A DNA stretch of 64,000 nt from Bacteroidetes bacterium ADurb.Bin174. GTDB lineage: Bacteria; Bacteroidota; Bacteroidia; Bacteroidales; Paludibacteraceae. Positions 47,040 to 57,165 of the stretch are shown in pieces (the first letter of the stretch is position 1; each line of letters begins with the position of its first letter). The DNA is taken from positions 1-64,000 of the forward strand of contig MWCX01000027.1 of the NCBI GenBank assembly GCA_002070265.1, written 5' to 3'. The notes beneath the pieces are model-generated. The model made no database searches. It saw only the letters and a list, made by a program, of their open reading frames with translations, and had not been told where the DNA came from. The position numbers and the translations under genes are program-made.

Positions 47040-47042
47040 TCA

Positions 47043-47355
47043 GTATGAACAGAACTGATGTGCTTATACATTTACGGTTTTAAAATAAATCACTTGCATG
47101 ACTCGTGCATTAGAAGCTGTTTATATTACTCAAATATGTAACATAAATTTGCCTTAATGTAATAAATTTAACAATTTGTTATTCGAATTTTTATGTCATC
47201 TTGTTTGTTTTGACGAGTTTGTGTCATTTATTGACGAGATAAAGATAAAATCACAGATTAAAATACAATAAATTTGTAGTCAGAAAGTGGCTCTGCATAG
47301 AGCACATTTTTTGGTTTTATTATTCAAAGTTTAATTATTTTAATCATTTATTAGT
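47043..47355. other. AT-rich regulatory interval before the PUL
   Basis: No open frame. It holds the TTGACGAG direct repeats and a TAAATTTG box at 47269-47276, about 80 nt before the first PUL gene. The -33 element is unclear. Confidence 0.45.
47210..47238 (+). promoter_or_regulatory. TTGACGAG direct repeat
   Basis: TTGACGAG at 47210-47217 and 47231-47238, 21 bp apart from start to start (two helical turns). It lies about 31 bp upstream of the TAAATTTG box. It is a candidate binding site for the hybrid sensor's AraC-type output domain; this is inferred from position only. Confidence 0.45.
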
Positions 47356-48066
47356 ATGAAAAAAATGTTACTTATTTCAGCGTTATTTGCCTTTATTTCT
47401 TTAGGCAATACTTTACAAGCGGAAGTTCAATGTTATACTTCGGATGAGGCGAAGACCGTGGATTTCTGGCTTGAGCATTTTTATTATGCAGTATGCACAG
47501 ACTGGGAAGGAACCGGTTCGAAGTTGTTTGGTCCTAATAATGACTATGTTGATTTCAATGGTGGCAGTACGGTTGAATTTCCGGTATGGGTGTCAAAGGA
47601 TGGAGAATACACTGTTACTTTATCTTATGGGATTGGCTGGGCTGATGATGCTGGAGCAACCCTTACTGTTAATGTTAATAATGAATTTGCCACACAGCTT
47701 GTTTTGCACAAATTAACAGCCGATCCTCCTGCTACAATTGATTTTAATGTTGAACTTTTTGCTGATTATGATAATGTTATTCAGCTTAAACAAACAAAGG
47801 ACTGGCCTATTATCAGCGGTATTCAATTGTCTGCTGATTTCTCTGGAACGGAGATGATTCAGGCAAACGAATTTAGAGTGATTTCCACTAATGGTGCTAT
47901 CTCTATCGAAGGTTTAACAGGTAAAAATCAGATTGAAATTTTCTCAATTACAGGTCAGAGAATAGATTCATCGACTACTTCATCTAATTCTTATAATTTC
48001 ACGTTGGAAGATGGAATTTATATCCTTAAGGTAAATGATTCAGTTCGCAAGGTACTGGTTAGATAA
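47356..48066 (+). CDS. Small secreted beta-sandwich protein with type IX tail
   Basis: 236 residues. It has signal peptide MKKMLLISALFAFISLGNTLQA and a central region of about 130 residues resembling CBM6/CBM35-type carbohydrate-binding modules (TVEFPVWVSKDGEYTVTLSY, then WADDAGATLTVNVNN). The C-terminal type IX sorting domain has IEIFSITGQRIDSS, LEDGIYILKVND and final KVLVR. It is probably secreted across the outer membrane and attached to the surface. It is the first gene of the PUL, is separated from the next by a terminator-like hairpin, and has no catalytic motif. Confidence 0.72.
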   Translation: MKKMLLISALFAFISLGNTLQAEVQCYTSDEAKTVDFWLEHFYYAVCTDWEGTGSKLFGPNNDYVDFNGGSTVEFPVWVSKDGEYTVTLSYGIGWADDAGATLTVNVNNEFATQLVLHKLTADPPATIDFNVELFADYDNVIQLKQTKDWPIISGIQLSADFSGTEMIQANEFRVISTNGAISIEGLTGKNQIEIFSITGQRIDSSTTSSNSYNFTLEDGIYILKVNDSVRKVLVR

Positions 48067-48083
48067 CAGAATTTGTTTCTTTT

Positions 48084-48129
48084 CAAGGAAGTGCACCTTT
48101 TTATGAATAAAGCACTTCCTTGTTTTTTT
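48084..48129 (+). terminator. Terminator or attenuator after the first PUL gene
   Basis: CAAGGAAGTGC (48084-48094) pairs with GCACTTCCTTG (48112-48122) and is followed by TTTTTTTA. It would allow a higher level of the first gene than of the downstream ones. Confidence 0.75.
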
Positions 48130-48163
48130 AATTATCATTTTTTATTGGTAGTTTTATTACTTT

Positions 48164-50710
48164 ATGAAGTATATCAGGTCTTTTTTTTTCTTAGCATTAT
48201 TTCTTCTTTTTCAAGTCTGTCTAAATGCCAGTAACTTACCTATATTGCATTCAGATGATGCATCTATCAAAGTAGAGTTGTTATCTGATAATCAGTATTA
48301 TCTCGCTTTTAGTTTTGATGGCAAAACGATTCAGACATTAGACCCTCTCAATCCTGTTTACCTTGAAATTAAAGGGAAAGAAGCAACAGCTAACTATTAT
48401 TCATGTGAACTGTTGACGAGCAGTGAATTACTCTGTAAATCTCTACTTGTTAGCTCAAGAGGATCTGAATTTTCCATTGAAGATAAATATATTGCTAAAG
48501 GAGAAGGGAGATTTGAACTGCAGCGAAAACTTAATATTATAACAGCAAAAAGTTTAGACTCTTATTTCAACTCCTTGTTTGGGTTTATAGCAGACCCACA
48601 GTCTATCAGATTAAGCCAGCATGAATATTTTGTTCCAGGTGTGTGGTACAAAGGAAATTTTACTGCATCAGGAAACTTGCCTCAGGGGTTACCAAATTCA
48701 AGTGACACATATCATTACTATAGAGAAGACCGAATAACTCTACCATTAGTTATGTTTAGAAATCCAACTGATGGGTTTACGATGTCAATCATACACAAGG
48801 ATTCTCCCAACGAAACAGTCGTACAAGATGCCAATAACATCTATGTAAATAAGGATTACCAATTTGGCTCTTTGGGGATTAAAAGAGAAAATGATACAAT
48901 TTATACTTCATTTATTTATCCTGGGTCTGAACATGAAAGACCATCTGGTAGCGGTTATCGGTTTCATCCTGTTGAAAAAGGTATTCAGCATGAGTATAAT
49001 TTAGAAATTTCTTTTTCAAAAACTTCTTCGTATGCAGATGGTGTACGGAATACATGGAATCGTGCTTTTGAGCTTTCTAATCCTAAAATTTATCCGGTTG
49101 ATTTATCATATACATATGATGGTTTAATTGAAACCCTGCTGACATATTATGTCCCGAACAGTCAAATGGGTGGCATTAGAGATGCCGCTGGGTTCCCTTT
49201 TCAGGTTAGTCTGACTACTTTTGAGCCGATGGGAATTGACTATCAAATGGGTTTTGTTGGTATGCAGATAGCTACAGGTTATTATTTATACAGAGAAGGT
49301 ATTGAAAAGGACGATCAATCTATCAAAAACAAAGGTGCTGCAGTACTTGATTTTTGGGCAAACAATTGTTTGACATCTCTTGGTTTTCCACGTACTTGGT
49401 ATGATCCTGGTTTAAATGGAAATACCGGTAGTTTTCGTGGTGGAAGTGATATTCGGGTATGTACCGGAGGTATGGAGGGATTAATAGCTGCATGGGCTTT
49501 TGCGAAAAAAAATAAGATTGAAGTTCCTGCATGGATTAATGCATGCAAAAGATTTGGAGATTGGTTGGTGGATAATCAAAATGCTGACGGGAGTTACTTT
49601 TTTTCATACAATCAAAACAGTATTGTTGGGGGGAAGCATCCGGCAAGTAATTACAATAAATATTTAACCATATGTGCTGTTCGATATTTGGTTGAACTTT
49701 ACATAGCAACTGGAGATGAAGCATACAAAATAGCAGCTTTAAAGGCAGGAGATTTTTGCTACAGAAATATTCATGAAAAATATATGTATGTTGCTTGTGT
49801 GGTAGATAATCCACAAACTATCGACAGTGAATCCGGGCAAATGGCATTAAATGGATTTCTTGCTTTATATGATCTTACGCAAGAGATAAAATGGCTTAAT
49901 GCGGCAGAACAAGCAGCCACTTATACTGAAACCTGGGTGTATTCACAAGAAATTTCCGTAGAAAAAGATAGAACAGGGGCGACTTCCTTCCCTAAGGATA
50001 GAAGTATTGTGGGGCAACACTTGATTGCCATCGGTCATTCAGCTGCTGACTTAGGTTTTGCCTGGTCGTCTTTTGCATTTTATCGTTTGTATTTGGAAAC
50101 AGGTAATCCTCATTATTTAAAAGTTGCCCGCATATCAGCACACAATACAAAACAGTCCATGAACTGGGATGGATCTCTTTTTCCAGGTCAGCCCAAAGGA
50201 TTACAATTAGAAGCTTTTCAAGTCATGATCCCTCGTAGGTGTAATGGTGTTATGACAACCCTTAATTGGAATTACGCTGCACATCTTGATCCTATGTTTA
50301 GATTCAAAGATGCGTTTGGAACTCCAAATTTAGAAGAAGTTGAACAAATCCCATGGGATGAGAGGATCAGATTAAATAAGCTGTACGCTAAGGTACAATC
50401 TGCTAATTATGGTCAGGAAATAGAGCTTGCTACTCCTCAATTAAACGAAATGAATGCGGGTCTAAAGATATATCCCAATCCTTTTACAAAAAATGAAAGT
50501 CAGTTAACCATTGAATTACCGAACAAATTACATCCAGTTTATAAATTAGACATATATAATGTATTGGGTGAAATTGTTTTTTCTAAGCAATTAAACAATG
50601 AGGATCAGAAGATTTATCTAAATAATCTTGATGAACTCATTCCCGGTATATATTATCTACAATTAGATAATAAACAATTTAAGAAAACTAATAAATTAAT
50701 TATTAAATAA
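48164..50710 (+). CDS. Large type-IX-secreted protein of unknown (alpha/alpha-toroid-like) family
   Basis: 848 residues. After a signal peptide, a beta-rich N-domain (about 25-310) ends with EYFVPGVWYKGN and YYREDRITLPL motifs. A helical domain (about 320-730) follows with repeated helix pairs and short DGS loops (GGMEGLIAAW, WLVDNQNADGSYF, VVDNPQTIDSESGQMAL, IAIGHSAADLGFAWSS). A type IX C-terminal domain (LKIYPNPFTKNES to KLIIK) ends it. The layout suggests an (alpha/alpha)6-barrel glycoside hydrolase or polysaccharide lyase, but I do not recognise the family. It is paralogous to the protein at 57166. Confidence 0.72.
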   Translation: MKYIRSFFFLALFLLFQVCLNASNLPILHSDDASIKVELLSDNQYYLAFSFDGKTIQTLDPLNPVYLEIKGKEATANYYSCELLTSSELLCKSLLVSSRGSEFSIEDKYIAKGEGRFELQRKLNIITAKSLDSYFNSLFGFIADPQSIRLSQHEYFVPGVWYKGNFTASGNLPQGLPNSSDTYHYYREDRITLPLVMFRNPTDGFTMSIIHKDSPNETVVQDANNIYVNKDYQFGSLGIKRENDTIYTSFIYPGSEHERPSGSGYRFHPVEKGIQHEYNLEISFSKTSSYADGVRNTWNRAFELSNPKIYPVDLSYTYDGLIETLLTYYVPNSQMGGIRDAAGFPFQVSLTTFEPMGIDYQMGFVGMQIATGYYLYREGIEKDDQSIKNKGAAVLDFWANNCLTSLGFPRTWYDPGLNGNTGSFRGGSDIRVCTGGMEGLIAAWAFAKKNKIEVPAWINACKRFGDWLVDNQNADGSYFFSYNQNSIVGGKHPASNYNKYLTICAVRYLVELYIATGDEAYKIAALKAGDFCYRNIHEKYMYVACVVDNPQTIDSESGQMALNGFLALYDLTQEIKWLNAAEQAATYTETWVYSQEISVEKDRTGATSFPKDRSIVGQHLIAIGHSAADLGFAWSSFAFYRLYLETGNPHYLKVARISAHNTKQSMNWDGSLFPGQPKGLQLEAFQVMIPRRCNGVMTTLNWNYAAHLDPMFRFKDAFGTPNLEEVEQIPWDERIRLNKLYAKVQSANYGQEIELATPQLNEMNAGLKIYPNPFTKNESQLTIELPNKLHPVYKLDIYNVLGEIVFSKQLNNEDQKIYLNNLDELIPGIYYLQLDNKQFKKTNKLIIK

Positions 50711-50725
50711 TAAAATTTCGATACA

Positions 50726-53700
50726 ATGAGCAAACTATGTAAAACGCAATTTTTAAAAAATGTAAAAAGGCCCTTGTGGTTATTCGGCCTGTTTACTGTG
50801 TTTTTTTGTGGTTTTGTTACACCAATTATAGCAGAAAGTTTAACTCAAAGTCATAAAGAAATTCACGGTAAGGTTACAGATGCAAATGATTTTCCCTTGA
50901 CAGGGGTAAGTATCGTTGAAAAAGGTACCGGAAACGGGACCATCTCAGATGTCAATGGTCTGTTTGAGCTGACAGTTACAAATAGTAGTTCTATATTATC
51001 TTTTTCTTATATCGGATTTCAAACACAAGAAGTCATTGTAGGTGAAAGAACTGTCCTAAACATTCTTCTTCAAGAAGATTCCGAAATACTTGATGAGGTT
51101 GTTGTGGTTGGATATGGTACTAAGAGAAAAGGAAACTTAGCAGCATCTGTGAGTACAGTAAGAAGTGAAGATATAATCCGATCGGCTTCGACCACAACAG
51201 CAGGTGCTTTGGTTGGTAAAATTTCCGGTATAACTGCTCGTCAAAAATCGGGTGTACCCGGATCATCTGCATCATTACAAATCAGAAATCTTGGGACACC
51301 TCTATATGTGATTGACGGTGTAATGACTGATGAAGGTGCGTTTAATAATCTTGACATTCATGATATTGATAATATCTCTGTTTTAAAAGACGGAGCTGCT
51401 GCAATTTATGGGTTCAAGGCATCCAATGGCGTGGTATTGGTTACTACTAAAAAAGGAGGAAAGAAACAAAAACAACAAGTCAATGTTAATGCTTACACAG
51501 GCTTTCAACAATGGACAAAATATCCTAAGTTGTTGAACGCATATCAATGGAATTATGCTAATGATATGGCTGACGTTAATTCGGGTATTTTAAAGGATCC
51601 AGCAGTTATTGCCAATAAAAAAGAAGAATTGGAGAAGTGGAAAACAGGATATTATAATCCGGAAACCGGTGAAGATTACAGAGGGTTTGACTGGTATGAC
51701 AACTTTGTCAGCAAAGCTGCCCCACAGAGCTATGTAAATATAAATATTAACGGAGGTACCGACAATACTACTTATTATCTTTCTGTCGGACATGTAAATC
51801 AAGATGCTGTGTTTAAAGATTATAACTTTAATCGTACCAATATGACGGCTAACTTTAACATTGATCTGACCGAGCGTCTGAAAGTTGGGGCACAGGTATT
51901 AGGGAAGATAGAAAACAGAGTTAATCCAGCTCTTCCGGGTACTGATGATTATGCAGAAATGCGTTCATCTTTATATAATCTGTTACCTATTTGGAGACCC
52001 TATGCTAATGATAATCCCGATTATTTGAATTTTATGGCAGGACATGATGCCGCAAGGAATATGGCTGCATATACAATTGATAATGCTGGAGAGTTTAATC
52101 AGATATGGCGTACAGTTCAACCTATTTTTAATATCGAATATGATATTCCGATTAAAGGTTTAAAGTTTAAATCGTTGCTGTCATATTATTATGCTGATAA
52201 GAATACAACTGATTTCGAAAAAGGTTGGAAGGAGTACACTTACAATTCAACAACGAAAGTATATGAAATCAAATATGATCGTGTAGATCTAGGGCAAACT
52301 TACTTGGGAAAAGATACTGAACATGTAGAAGAATTAACAGCTCAAACTTACTTTGATTTCGATAGGACCTTTTCGAATGTTCATCAGGTAACTGCTACAG
52401 TTGGTCTTGAATTGTATAGAAGAGCATGGGACAGGTTGTATATATATCAGTCTCCTGCTAACAATACCTTTATTACCATGCTGACTGATAGTGAAAATAA
52501 TAAGGTTGTTAATAATGCTTTGAATTATAGCACTGCAAGCTGGGTTTTTCGAGCCGGTTACGTGTACGATCAACGATACATCATCGATTTTTCGAGTCGT
52601 TATGATGCATCCTGGAGATTTCAGAAAGGTAGTCAATGGGGATTTTTCCCTTCTGTATCCGGTGCATGGAGATTATCTGAGGAAGATTTTTTTAAAGACT
52701 CGGAAATTTCTTCGTGGTTGTCGAATGTTAAGCTAAGGGCTTCTTACGGATCTATGGGAAGTGATGCTTTGAGTACCGGAATTTATCCTTATTTTGCGTA
52801 TCAATCAGGTTATAACTATGATGTGGGTGGAACAATTATCTCTCCAAATCCCATTTCTAATGCTTCGGATAATATGATAATTGGTAGTCAATCAAAAGGA
52901 TTACCAATCACAAATCTTTCATGGATTGAAACTGCCATCAGCAATATTGGGATTGAACTTGGTTTCTTTGACAATAAATTAACCGCAGAGTTAGACGCTT
53001 TTCAAAGAATACGCGATGGTATTCCAGCATATCCTGATGATGTGATTTATCCTTTGGAAAGTGGGTTCCCTGCAATGCCACAGAATCTTAATTCTGATAA
53101 AACTGTTGGAGTTGACGGTTTTGTCAAATGGAGTGATAAGGCTGGAGATTTAAATTACTTTGTTGGCGTTAATGCTACTTTAGCACGTCAGATGAACGGA
53201 AAACGATATGGAGAATTGTTTTTAAATGCATGGGATCAGTACCGTTGGTCACAAGAAAATCGTTGGGCAAATGTTCAGCAAGGCGAGATATGGATGTGGG
53301 AAACCATAGGAGTGTTTCAAACGCAGGAAGAAATTGACAATTATCCGATTAATATAGATGGAGCTAACAACACCAATTTACGTCCGGGCGATTTGATTTT
53401 TAGAGACTTCAATGGTGATGGCATAATCAATGAGTTCGATAAGAGACCTTTAGGGTACGCGGCTGCTGATTGGCCTTGGGATTCTTCCAAGGGGAATAAA
53501 AACCCATTATTGTCGTTTGGAATTAACATGGGAGTTGAATGGAAAGGGATTGATATAGCAGCAGATTTTGCCGGTGGATGTATGAATACCTTTGTTCCTG
53601 ATTGGCATGTCAAATATGGACCTTATCGTACTCAAACTGGATTTGTTTATAATTCTTTAGATGTGTGGAAACATGAAGATATTTATGATCCTACTTCTCC

Positions 53701-54007
53701 GTGGATACCTGGAAAATTTCCCGCCCCTGCCGGTTGGAACAATCCATCCCTTCGTAGCTGGAATGATTATTACACCAAAGAAGTAAATTATGTGCGACTT
53801 CGTAATTTGGTAGTAGGATATACTTTACCTGCTAAATTCACTAAGAAAATTTTACTTGAGAAATTCAGAGTTTATTTTGAAGGAAGTAATCTTTTCTCTA
53901 TTGATACGCTACAAGATTATGGTTTCGATCCAGAAACATCAACAGTTACAGGTTTCGATTACCCGCAACACCGTACTTGTCTCTTTGGTGTCAATTTAAC
54001 ATTATAA
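50726..54007 (+). CDS. SusC/RagA-family TonB-linked outer membrane transporter
   Basis: 1093 residues. It has a signal-like N-terminus (PLWLFGLFTVFFCGFVTPII), a carboxypeptidase-like domain (IHGKVTDANDFPLTGVSIVE), the TonB-box region VVVVGYGTKRKG, a plug with LYVIDGVMTDEG and AIYGFKASNGVVLVTTKKGG, and a barrel ending in HRTCLFGVNLTL. It imports the oligosaccharides produced at the surface. It lies 15 bp after the type IX enzyme candidate and is followed by SusD and DUF3823, so the substrate is presumably that of the surrounding PUL. Confidence 0.94.
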   Translation: MSKLCKTQFLKNVKRPLWLFGLFTVFFCGFVTPIIAESLTQSHKEIHGKVTDANDFPLTGVSIVEKGTGNGTISDVNGLFELTVTNSSSILSFSYIGFQTQEVIVGERTVLNILLQEDSEILDEVVVVGYGTKRKGNLAASVSTVRSEDIIRSASTTTAGALVGKISGITARQKSGVPGSSASLQIRNLGTPLYVIDGVMTDEGAFNNLDIHDIDNISVLKDGAAAIYGFKASNGVVLVTTKKGGKKQKQQVNVNAYTGFQQWTKYPKLLNAYQWNYANDMADVNSGILKDPAVIANKKEELEKWKTGYYNPETGEDYRGFDWYDNFVSKAAPQSYVNININGGTDNTTYYLSVGHVNQDAVFKDYNFNRTNMTANFNIDLTERLKVGAQVLGKIENRVNPALPGTDDYAEMRSSLYNLLPIWRPYANDNPDYLNFMAGHDAARNMAAYTIDNAGEFNQIWRTVQPIFNIEYDIPIKGLKFKSLLSYYYADKNTTDFEKGWKEYTYNSTTKVYEIKYDRVDLGQTYLGKDTEHVEELTAQTYFDFDRTFSNVHQVTATVGLELYRRAWDRLYIYQSPANNTFITMLTDSENNKVVNNALNYSTASWVFRAGYVYDQRYIIDFSSRYDASWRFQKGSQWGFFPSVSGAWRLSEEDFFKDSEISSWLSNVKLRASYGSMGSDALSTGIYPYFAYQSGYNYDVGGTIISPNPISNASDNMIIGSQSKGLPITNLSWIETAISNIGIELGFFDNKLTAELDAFQRIRDGIPAYPDDVIYPLESGFPAMPQNLNSDKTVGVDGFVKWSDKAGDLNYFVGVNATLARQMNGKRYGELFLNAWDQYRWSQENRWANVQQGEIWMWETIGVFQTQEEIDNYPINIDGANNTNLRPGDLIFRDFNGDGIINEFDKRPLGYAAADWPWDSSKGNKNPLLSFGINMGVEWKGIDIAADFAGGCMNTFVPDWHVKYGPYRTQTGFVYNSLDVWKHEDIYDPTSPWIPGKFPAPAGWNNPSLRSWNDYYTKEVNYVRLRNLVVGYTLPAKFTKKILLEKFRVYFEGSNLFSIDTLQDYGFDPETSTVTGFDYPQHRTCLFGVNLTL

Positions 54008-54114
54008 ATCATGGACGTATGAAACGAGCATGCAAATTTATACATTCAATACGATGATTATTTTAGTGTGTGAATTTTATACGATCGTTAAAAATTAATT
54101 ATTATCATAATCAT

Positions 54115-56070
54115 ATGAAACTAAATAATATAATAACTACCATTATTTTCTCAGCCATTATCTTAACATTAGCATCTTGTGATGATTGGCTGACTCAGAA
54201 AGATTTAACTGGTATGAGTCCCAGTGACGCATACTCTAACGATCAAGGAATTACCAGTATTGTTGCGAATTTGTACTCCAGACTTCGGTATGAACAAGAC
54301 TTCGCTTTGGATAATGAGTCTTATGATTTAACCCGATGGGATGAGGCAGTGAATAATAGTCAATACTGGGCTTTTGCATCCAATGTCGGAAAAGATTATA
54401 GGTCGTATTACGACTATGGCTTAATCAGAGATATTAATCTACATTTAGAAGAATTAGAAAAAAATGCTAAGTCTATTCCTGCTGATAAATTGAAATACTA
54501 TAAAGCTGAAGCTCGATATTTACGTGCATTTGTGTACTTTACAATGGTGACGAGGATTGGAGGTGTTCCGTTGATTACTGAAACAATGGGCTATGTAGAT
54601 GATCCTCTTTTGCTGGCAAAAAAACGTAATAAAGAATCTGAAGTATATGATTTTATTGTTAACGAGATAGATGATATAAAGAATGATTTGACCGTATATT
54701 CAAGTACGATTACACAAACAAGAGCATCAAAAGGCAGTGCATTAGCCCTAAAATCCAGAGCTATGCTTTATGCAGGATCTTTGGCTTTTAATTATGATAA
54801 GAGTGCTGCTAAAGGTTTAAATCTTCCAAGTGGAGCTACAGGAATTGAAAAAAGTAAGGCAAATGCATATCTTGAAAAATGTTTAGAAGCATGTCAAGAA
54901 TTAGATGATATGCAACACTATGCTTTATACCAAAAAGATGCGGATTTATCGCTTAATTATAGTAAGTTATTTCTAAATAAAACAGATAACCGCGAGATTA
55001 TTTTCTGTAAGGCTTATGATGGCGTTAACATGTTCAATTACTTTACACAAAGGGCGATAGCACGTTCTCAAACCGGGGTTGCTAAAAGTGGTGCACAAAT
55101 TAACCCTACTTTAAACCTGGTTAATTCATATGAACTGTTAGCTACCCGTGAAATTAAGCCTATGCAGGCATATGCTGGTGGTGATGCCATTGAATTAATG
55201 ACCGCTAAAACGTCAGATAAGAATTACATCATATATGACAAACCGGAAGATATTTTTGCCGGTCGAGATCCAAGGTTAGCAGGTACTGTGCTTCATGCAG
55301 GGTCAACTTTTAAGAACAAACCCATCGATTTGCAAGCAGGTTTAGCAGTTCTCGAAGACGATGGAACTTATACTTTCAAGTCAGCTCAGTCTATTGAAGC
55401 AATAAGTACTGCTAATTATGAGGGTATTAAGATGACAGGCGAGGATGGACCTTTTCGTGCAGGATCTAGCTTCTGGTATATATCTCACTCTGGATTTTTA
55501 TTGAGAAAATACGTAGATACTTCAACTGGAAGTGAAACAAAAGGGAATAGCAGTGTACCTTATATTGTTTTTCGCTATGCCGAAGTGTTATTAAATGCTG
55601 CTGAAGCTGCGCTACTCTTAGACATGAATGGTGTTGGCTCTTATAATGGGAAAGACACAAAAACCCTCTCGCTTGATTATATCAATAAAGTAAGAAAACG
55701 TGCAGGAGGCGATATGTTTAAATTAAATGCTTCTGAGTTAACATTTGACAGGATAATCAACGAAAGAAAGGTAGAGTTATCGTTTGAGGACCATAGATAT
55801 TATGACTTAAAAAGATGGAGAATTGCGGATGAGATTTGGGAACCTAATCGTGACAGTGAAACAGCTGTTTTGTACGGCTTATGGCCCTATAAAATATATG
55901 CTCCGGGAAAACCTGTGGATGGAAAATGGCTTTACAGAAAAGTCAAATTAGAGCATAGAGGTTCCGCTACGGATATGGGTATGCCTATCAGCTTTGATAG
56001 AACCATGTATTATTCAACTTATCCTATGAATGCAGGAAATCTTTTGGTGGAAATGAATCCAAATCATTAA
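54115..56070 (+). CDS. SusD/RagB-family nutrient-binding lipoprotein
   Basis: About 651 residues, longer than many SusD proteins. The lipobox lies in MKLNNIITTIIFSAIILTLA followed by SC. SusD features are DDWLTQKDLTGMSP, the AEARYLRAFVYFTMVTRIGG helix and the C-terminal INERKVELSFEDHRYYDLKR. The ATG at 54115 starts the lipoprotein signal; an in-frame ATG at 54070 would add 15 unlikely residues. It is the partner of the SusC just upstream. Confidence 0.92.
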   Translation: MKLNNIITTIIFSAIILTLASCDDWLTQKDLTGMSPSDAYSNDQGITSIVANLYSRLRYEQDFALDNESYDLTRWDEAVNNSQYWAFASNVGKDYRSYYDYGLIRDINLHLEELEKNAKSIPADKLKYYKAEARYLRAFVYFTMVTRIGGVPLITETMGYVDDPLLLAKKRNKESEVYDFIVNEIDDIKNDLTVYSSTITQTRASKGSALALKSRAMLYAGSLAFNYDKSAAKGLNLPSGATGIEKSKANAYLEKCLEACQELDDMQHYALYQKDADLSLNYSKLFLNKTDNREIIFCKAYDGVNMFNYFTQRAIARSQTGVAKSGAQINPTLNLVNSYELLATREIKPMQAYAGGDAIELMTAKTSDKNYIIYDKPEDIFAGRDPRLAGTVLHAGSTFKNKPIDLQAGLAVLEDDGTYTFKSAQSIEAISTANYEGIKMTGEDGPFRAGSSFWYISHSGFLLRKYVDTSTGSETKGNSSVPYIVFRYAEVLLNAAEAALLLDMNGVGSYNGKDTKTLSLDYINKVRKRAGGDMFKLNASELTFDRIINERKVELSFEDHRYYDLKRWRIADEIWEPNRDSETAVLYGLWPYKIYAPGKPVDGKWLYRKVKLEHRGSATDMGMPISFDRTMYYSTYPMNAGNLLVEMNPNH

Positions 56071-56103
56071 GGCAGTAGTTATTAACTTTAAAAAATAAAT
56101 CAA

Positions 56104-56865
56104 ATGAAACAAATAAATTATATAGTTTTTATTGTATCGGTAATGTTCTTGATATCGTGTGAGTACGATAACTACGATGGACCTTCTGTAAAATTTACCG
56201 GTAGTTTGATAACAGCTTCAGGAGACCCGTTTTTTTATGATGGTAATCCTGGACGCGGATTGATTAAAGTTATCCAGAAAGGTTTTGGAAAAACCGATGG
56301 AGGTACTAATGTTAGAGTTGACGAAAGAGGAAACTATGCTCAACTACTTTTCCCGGGAGAGTACTGGCTTACACTCGAAAATAATCCGTATCCGTTTGAG
56401 GTAGAAAATATTAATTCTTTAGGTGCAGGTTTGGGGTATGATTCCATCAAGATAGATTTAAAATCTGACTTGAAGATGGATTTCAAAGTAACACCTTACT
56501 ATTTGTTGACAGATTTTACAGCAAAAGTTGAAAATAATAACATTGTTTTAAATTGTAATGTAACAAAAAATCCGGATGCACCTGCTACTGCGCCTAAGGT
56601 AACGTTTGGAAGAGGGTACGTAAGTACGACTTCTATTGTTAACGGTGGCACTTTGTTGACAAGGACGAAAAGGGCAGTAATTACTGATTCCGGAAGTTTT
56701 GAAGTTGTAATTCCAATTTTTGGAGTAAATTCATTTCGTGAAATTTACACCAATAATTTTAAAGAGAGCGCTTACTGTAGGGTGTCAGTTGAATTAGAAG
56801 GAATTCCTTCGTATTATTTATTTTCAAATATAACAAAAATCGAAAATGTTCCATTAACTCCCTGA
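56104..56865 (+). CDS. DUF3823 family surface lipoprotein
   Basis: 253 residues, lipobox ISCE. The N-terminal beta-domain has GGTNVRVDERGNYAQLLFPG followed by EYWLTL, and the C-terminal part has the DFTAKVENNNIVLNCNVTKN pattern. This matches DUF3823, which typically follows SusD in PULs and is thought to help bind glycan. Here it follows SusD by 33 bp. No catalytic role is expected. Confidence 0.82.
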   Translation: MKQINYIVFIVSVMFLISCEYDNYDGPSVKFTGSLITASGDPFFYDGNPGRGLIKVIQKGFGKTDGGTNVRVDERGNYAQLLFPGEYWLTLENNPYPFEVENINSLGAGLGYDSIKIDLKSDLKMDFKVTPYYLLTDFTAKVENNNIVLNCNVTKNPDAPATAPKVTFGRGYVSTTSIVNGGTLLTRTKRAVITDSGSFEVVIPIFGVNSFREIYTNNFKESAYCRVSVELEGIPSYYLFSNITKIENVPLTP

Positions 56866-56962
56866 TTATGACCTTTTTATAAAAGATGAAACGAATATAT
56901 TCATTTTTTATTCAGATTGTTAAGATTTTGATTTTAAGTATTACGTTGGTTTTATTTTTTCT

Positions 56963-57123
56963 GGGGGCTGTCTCAAAAGTAAATATTGAAGCCAAAAACC
57001 GTAAGGTGTCTTAGAAGTGTCTAAATGCAAGACACTGAGATTGAGGGCGAAGGAGCATACTGAAGTATGTGACTGAGCCCGAATATCGAAAGTAACGCAG
57101 CAGTTGGGCACTTATGAGACACC
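56963..57123 (+). mobile_element. MITE-like non-autonomous element, full copy
   Basis: It starts GGGGGCTGTCTCAAAAGT and ends ACTTATGAGACACC. The ends form an imperfect terminal inverted repeat (GGCTGTCTCAAAAGT against GGTGTCTCATAAGT). Inside, GTGTCTTAGAAG and a matching AAGACAC make another short inverted repeat. There is no transposase, and a target duplication is not evident. Reduced copies are at 38651 and 46863. It separates the DUF3823 gene from the next enzyme candidate. Confidence 0.65.
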
Positions 57124-57165
57124 GACTTGTCATTGTTATCTTTTTTTAATTCAAAAAATATACAA

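Noticed and set aside
46861..47355. Search for tRNA or small RNA genes in this gap
   Set aside because: No cloverleaf or conserved RNA pattern found; the content is explained by repeats, a gene remnant and the PUL regulatory region.
54070..54114. Longer N-terminus for the second SusD
   Set aside because: The lipoprotein signal peptide begins at the ATG at 54115; the extra residues are not signal-like.
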